23,410 nt of DNA from Bacilli bacterium (GTDB lineage Bacteria > Bacillota_I > Bacilli_A > RF39 > UBA660), in NCBI GenBank assembly GCA_017461465.1, contig JAFTYN010000104.1, positions 1 through 23,410 of the forward strand, read 5' to 3'. How positions within the stretch are numbered: position 1 is the first letter of the stretch; every line of letters begins with the position of its first letter. The notes under the pieces were generated by a model. It worked only from the letters and a program-made list of their open reading frames with translations. It made no database searches and was not told the DNA's origin. The translations under genes and the position numbers were made by a program. Below, in pieces: positions 20,531 through 23,410 of the stretch.

Positions 20531-22387
20531 TTAACTACATTTTTTATTTCCAGTTAAAACATAACCTTTATTTAATAAAGTAGTATCATTATCAGAATTG
20601 CTCCATTTAATATCTACATTACCAGAAATATACTTTCTTTCTTTGTATCTATAATAGATTACATCTTCATATTTTGGTTGTTCACCATATACAGGAACTG
20701 TTCTAGTACATTTAGTACCACTTAAAGTATATCCTTTACTTGAATCACAAGAATATGAAGTTGATGTTAATAAATCTGCAGTTGTAGCAACTTTACCATA
20801 ACATCTTTCGCCGTTTAATGTAAATCCTGTTGGACAAGATGGAGTTTTTGTTATAGTTTTTGATGTAGATTTATAACAACGTGAACCACTTAAAGTATAT
20901 CCACTTGGACAAGTAGCACTCTTAGTATCTGTTGTTGTTGTAGTTTTATAACATACACCATTATTTAATGTATAGTTAGTAGCACAAGATGCAGCTACCT
21001 TATCATTAGAGTTAACAGTCTTATAACATACACCATTATTTAATGTATAACCTGTAGCACAAGATGCATCAGTTTTTAATGTAGTAGTTGAACCACCTGA
21101 AGTTTTAGCAACTGCTTTATATACTTTATAAGTATAAACCCACTTCATAGCACATTCAGTACTACAATCATATACATAATCAGAAGATACAGTTTCATAA
21201 TAGTATGATTTGCTATTAGCTGGAACATAAGAGCCAGTCTTAGTAGTTATATAATCACCTTTTACATAAGTAACAGTACCACCTGAAGTAACAGTTTTAG
21301 TACAATAATTTCCATTTAATGTATATCCACTTGGACAAACTGGAGTCATAGTTACAGTAGATGTACCTGATTTATAACAGTAATTTCCATTTAATGTATA
21401 TCCACTTGGACAAGATGGAGTCATAGTAACTTGACTAGTTCCTTGTTTATAACAAGTAGAACCACTTCTTGTATATCCACTTGGACATGTTGGATCAGTA
21501 CTTTGTGTAGTAACTTGTTTACCGTAACATACACCATCACTTAAAGTATAACCATCTGGACATTTAGCTGTGTAATAAGCATTAGCATCTCTAACACATT
21601 TCTTACCTGAACGTTCATAACCAGCTGGACAGTAAGTAGTAGTACTTGCTGTAGCATCAATAGTTTCTACTTTAGTACCAGTTTGTACTGTTTCAGTACC
21701 AACTATAACTTGTTCTTTTTTACTTTCTACTTTACGATAATCACTAGCTGTAACTTTAGTTGTAGACCAACTTGACCAGTCACCGAAATCTCCCCATTTA
21801 CCATCAGTAACTAACTTATATTCATAACTGCAAGTTTTTACTGTAGGTACTGGTGTTGGATTAGAAGGTGTTGGAGTTGGATTAACATTTGGAGTAACAA
21901 CTGGTTTTTCTTCTTTTTCACATACACCCATTGCTTCACAATAATCATAGCATCCTAAATGTACAATTATATAAGCATCGTTATCAGTACATGATAAATT
22001 AATTTTCATTTGATATTCTTCTTCAAGTTTAACAACTTCAACGTATGATTTTCTTAAATCACAAGATTCACCATTTCCATCTTTAAACTCTACTAAAAGT
22101 TTTTTCTCTAACATTTCTTTTAATGTCATTGATTCAACATCATTAAGTTTTTGTGGAAGTCTTTCATTAGTATAATAACTAATAGCAGCCTCTTTCATTG
22201 TGTCAATATTTTCATTAAAAATTCCGCTAGTTAAAGCGTCTAATTTGCTATTAATATCGGCAAATTGCTTATTCACACTACTTTTAGTTGGAAATAACCA
22301 AACTAGAATGAATATAAATAGAATGATAAATAATAATTGGATAAATATATCTCTTATTGAGAATCCATCGTTTTTTTCACTATACAT
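20531..22387 (-). CDS. Cysteine-rich repeat surface protein, membrane anchored
   Basis: A 618-residue protein of unknown function. Residues 13-32 are a membrane anchor. Residues 40-155 form a helical/beta domain with Cys pairs (C109/C133, C146/C150). A Pro/Thr-rich linker (162-183) leads to WGDFGDWSSW (198-207), reminiscent of thrombospondin type 1 motifs. Then come repeats of C(P/A)-x-GY-x5-G-x-C-Y-K with an exact Cys-x10-Cys spacing. Copies begin at C253, C276, C301, C326, C351, then after an unrelated 90-residue insert at C443, C468, C493, C518, plus degenerate copies at C547 and 608. The main period is exactly 25 residues. Tandem promoters precede it. A disulfide-rich stalk or adhesin is plausible. 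ATG 22387 follows GGGGGAGAG. Confidence 0.82.
   Translation of the reverse strand: MYSEKNDGFSIRDIFIQLLFIILFIFILVWLFPTKSSVNKQFADINSKLDALTSGIFNENIDTMKEAAISYYTNERLPQKLNDVESMTLKEMLEKKLLVEFKDGNGESCDLRKSYVEVVKLEEEYQMKINLSCTDNDAYIIVHLGCYDYCEAMGVCEKEEKPVVTPNVNPTPTPSNPTPVPTVKTCSYEYKLVTDGKWGDFGDWSSWSTTKVTASDYRKVESKKEQVIVGTETVQTGTKVETIDATASTTTYCPAGYERSGKKCVRDANAYYTAKCPDGYTLSDGVCYGKQVTTQSTDPTCPSGYTRSGSTCYKQGTSQVTMTPSCPSGYTLNGNYCYKSGTSTVTMTPVCPSGYTLNGNYCTKTVTSGGTVTYVKGDYITTKTGSYVPANSKSYYYETVSSDYVYDCSTECAMKWVYTYKVYKAVAKTSGGSTTTLKTDASCATGYTLNNGVCYKTVNSNDKVAASCATNYTLNNGVCYKTTTTTDTKSATCPSGYTLSGSRCYKSTSKTITKTPSCPTGFTLNGERCYGKVATTADLLTSTSYSCDSSKGYTLSGTKCTRTVPVYGEQPKYEDVIYYRYKERKYISGNVDIKWSNSDNDTTLLNKGYVLTGNKKCS
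20797..21061 (-). repeat. Second block of 75-bp coding repeats (units 6-9)
   Basis: Four units at 75-bp spacing beginning with the Cys codons near 21061, 20986, 20911 and 20836. Two of them share an identical stretch of more than 25 bp (around 20947 and 21022), so duplication is recent. The units encode the Cys-x10-Cys motif. Confidence 0.8.
21295..21631 (-). repeat. First block of 75-bp coding repeats (units 1-5)
   Basis: Five units; the last three begin exactly 75 bp apart (Cys codons near 21487, 21412 and 21337), the first two 69 and 75 bp apart. The copies at 21412 and 21337 are nearly identical in DNA as well as protein. Confidence 0.8.
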
Positions 22388-22414
22388 ACATCTCTCCCCC
22401 TTTAAGTGCTACAT

Positions 22415-22442
22415 ATTATAACACATAAATTAATTTTGTCAA
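22415..22442 (-). promoter_or_regulatory. Proximal consensus promoter of the Cys-repeat protein gene
   Basis: TTGACA (22437-22442), 16-base spacer, TATAAT (22415-22420) with TG extension, minus strand, 28 bases before the ATG. Confidence 0.85.
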
Positions 22443-22507
22443 ATTATCAATTCCCACTTATAATACAATACTAATAAATAACCACAACAAAAAACATTGC
22501 TAAATAA

Positions 22508-22536
22508 ATTATATCATCTATATATGGTAATGTCAA
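22508..22536 (-). promoter_or_regulatory. Distal consensus promoter upstream of the Cys-repeat protein gene
   Basis: TTGACA (22531-22536), 17-base spacer, TATAAT (22508-22513) preceded by TGA, minus strand. It lies 95 bases upstream of the proximal promoter with no gene between, giving a leader of roughly 110 bases or a short separate RNA. Confidence 0.8.
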
Positions 22537-22561
22537 AGTGATATTAAGTAAATTTACGCAA

Positions 22562-23281
22562 TTATTTTGAAGCTTTTTTGATAAATTCTTTGATGACATT
22601 TTCCATGTCATTTCCATTAACATCCATAAGTTCTGGATGCCACTGTAGTCCTAAATAAAACGTTAAATTTGGATCATATATTGCCTCTATCAAACCGTCA
22701 TCTGAAATAGCAGCAATTTTTAGGTTATTAACATGTCCTACATTATAATTATGCCTGCTATTAACATTAACTATTTCCTTATTTAATAAAGTATCTAAAA
22801 TAGAACCTTTTTCAATCTTAACAGGATGGACATAATTAACTCCTGGCTGATCATGTTTTCTTTCGGTTTGATTATAGTAAGTTTTATCTGTACTAGCATT
22901 AGAATATTTATTATCTATATATCCCATTAACTGCATTCCCATACATATACCTAAAACAGGAATATCATGATCATGAGCATACGCAGCTATAAACTCATCA
23001 TGCTCGTACCATTTATTTCCTCCAGGCATCAAAATACCATCACATAAACTAATAACATTTATTAGTTTTTCTTTTTCTTCTTCTGTTAAAGGCCCAACTT
23101 CTTTAGGTGCAAGATCATTATAAATAGCTTCTTTGGTTGGTAAAATTCCTATAGGGATACCACCATATTTATTAACCATTTTAATATAGTATTCCCCTAT
23201 ACCAATTTTTTTAGTTTCCCCTTTTTTTTCATCTTCTTTATCAAATCTACCTACAATTCCAATAACTGGCTTTTTATTCAT
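22562..23281 (-). CDS. Gamma-glutamyl-gamma-aminobutyrate hydrolase-like class I glutamine amidotransferase (peptidase C26)
   Basis: A 239-residue cytosolic protein of the PuuD/peptidase C26 family, which hydrolyse gamma-glutamyl bonds (for example gamma-glutamyl-GABA). The triad is visible: nucleophile C113 in LGICMGMQLMG, and H215 and E217 in LQWHPEL; GILMPGGNKW (82-91) is the oxyanion strand and ITG-like IGIVGRF marks the start. Family proteins start and end as here, so it is full length. ATG 23281 has AGGAGG 6 bases upstream and overlaps the end of an upstream gene, indicating an operon. The true substrate is unknown, and a role in peptide or cell-wall glutamate metabolism is equally possible. 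Confidence 0.88.
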   Translation of the reverse strand: MNKKPVIGIVGRFDKEDEKKGETKKIGIGEYYIKMVNKYGGIPIGILPTKEAIYNDLAPKEVGPLTEEEKEKLINVISLCDGILMPGGNKWYEHDEFIAAYAHDHDIPVLGICMGMQLMGYIDNKYSNASTDKTYYNQTERKHDQPGVNYVHPVKIEKGSILDTLLNKEIVNVNSRHNYNVGHVNNLKIAAISDDGLIEAIYDPNLTFYLGLQWHPELMDVNGNDMENVIKEFIKKASK

Positions 23282-23282
23282 A

Positions 23283-23410
23283 TTAGTCCTCCTGTAAATT
23301 ATTTTCTATTATATAATCATATATTCTATTTGTTGCATCATCAATAAATTTATTAATATCTTCCATATCAAATACATATTTCTTTTCTAATTTTGAATTA
23401 GCAACAATTA
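23283..23410 (-). CDS. C-terminal tail of an unidentified protein (5' part outside window)
   Basis: One frame is open from the window edge to TAA at 23283, giving 41 residues (ending YDYIIENNLQED). The tail is charged and helical. The stop lies one base before the C26 hydrolase ATG and the gene's last codons contain its AGGAGG, so the two genes are cotranscribed and coupled. The fragment is too short to identify. Confidence 0.6.
   Translation of the reverse strand, partial: IVANSKLEKKYVFDMEDINKFIDDATNRIYDYIIENNLQED

Noticed and set aside
20797..21631. Regular 75-bp repeats that could suggest a CRISPR-like array
   Set aside because: The repeats are in frame, keep the protein reading frame and vary at synonymous and variable positions; there are no unique spacers.
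1..23410. tRNA, rRNA, transposase, integrase or attachment site
   Set aside because: I looked for tRNA-like clover patterns, IS ends and recombinase motifs and saw none; the accessory operons show no mobile-element boundary.

Overview
The window comes from a strongly AT-rich, low-GC Gram-positive bacterium of the Bacilli. The evidence is a glmS ribozyme in front of glmS, a division cluster in the order murG-murB-divIB-ftsA-ftsZ-spoIIGA-sigE, AGGAGG/AGGTGA ribosome binding sites, TTGACA/TATAAT promoters and the standard genetic code (Trp is TGG throughout). Small intergenic gaps and nearly exclusive TAA stops suggest a compact genome, perhaps an uncultured gut lineage such as the Erysipelotrichales/RF39-type Bacilli. 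That placement is inference.

Layout, left to right; all genes are on the minus strand except glmS. (1) 1-1972: envelope genes, a partial DUF308/HdeD-like membrane protein behind cardiolipin synthase. (2) 2026-2665: two small genes of unknown function. (3) 2822-5289: a three-gene operon of CYTH protein, radical SAM enzyme with viperin/MoaA-like features, and LysR regulator. (4) 5359-8189: a four-gene operon of HipA-like kinase, HExxH metallopeptidase-like protein, HTH-WYL regulator and divergent XTP/dITP pyrophosphatase; the last gene's ribosome binding site is buried in a hairpin. (5) 8244-14958: core cell-wall, division and sporulation genes (sigE, spoIIGA, ftsZ, ftsA, divIB, murB, murG), split into three transcription units by terminators. 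(6) 15052-16758: a lone type IV prepilin-like gene, uppP and a small membrane protein. (7) 16844-18888: plus-strand glmS with promoter and ribozyme. (8) 18923-22387: two large membrane-anchored surface-type proteins, one carrying cysteine-rich repeats with a 25-residue period. (9) 22562-23410: a class I glutamine amidotransferase-like hydrolase and the tail of an unknown gene.

Regions 5, 6 and 7 work together: GlmS starts the amino-sugar supply, MurB and MurG make lipid II precursors, UppP recycles the undecaprenyl carrier, and FtsA/FtsZ/DivIB place the septum. SpoIIGA and pro-SigE form the mother-cell protease/sigma pair of sporulation. Regions 3 and 4 look like accessory cargo next to sigE and are the best candidates for an undescribed system. 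They combine a protein/small-molecule kinase fold, a putative protease, a WYL ligand sensor and up to three proteins that could act on nucleoside triphosphates.
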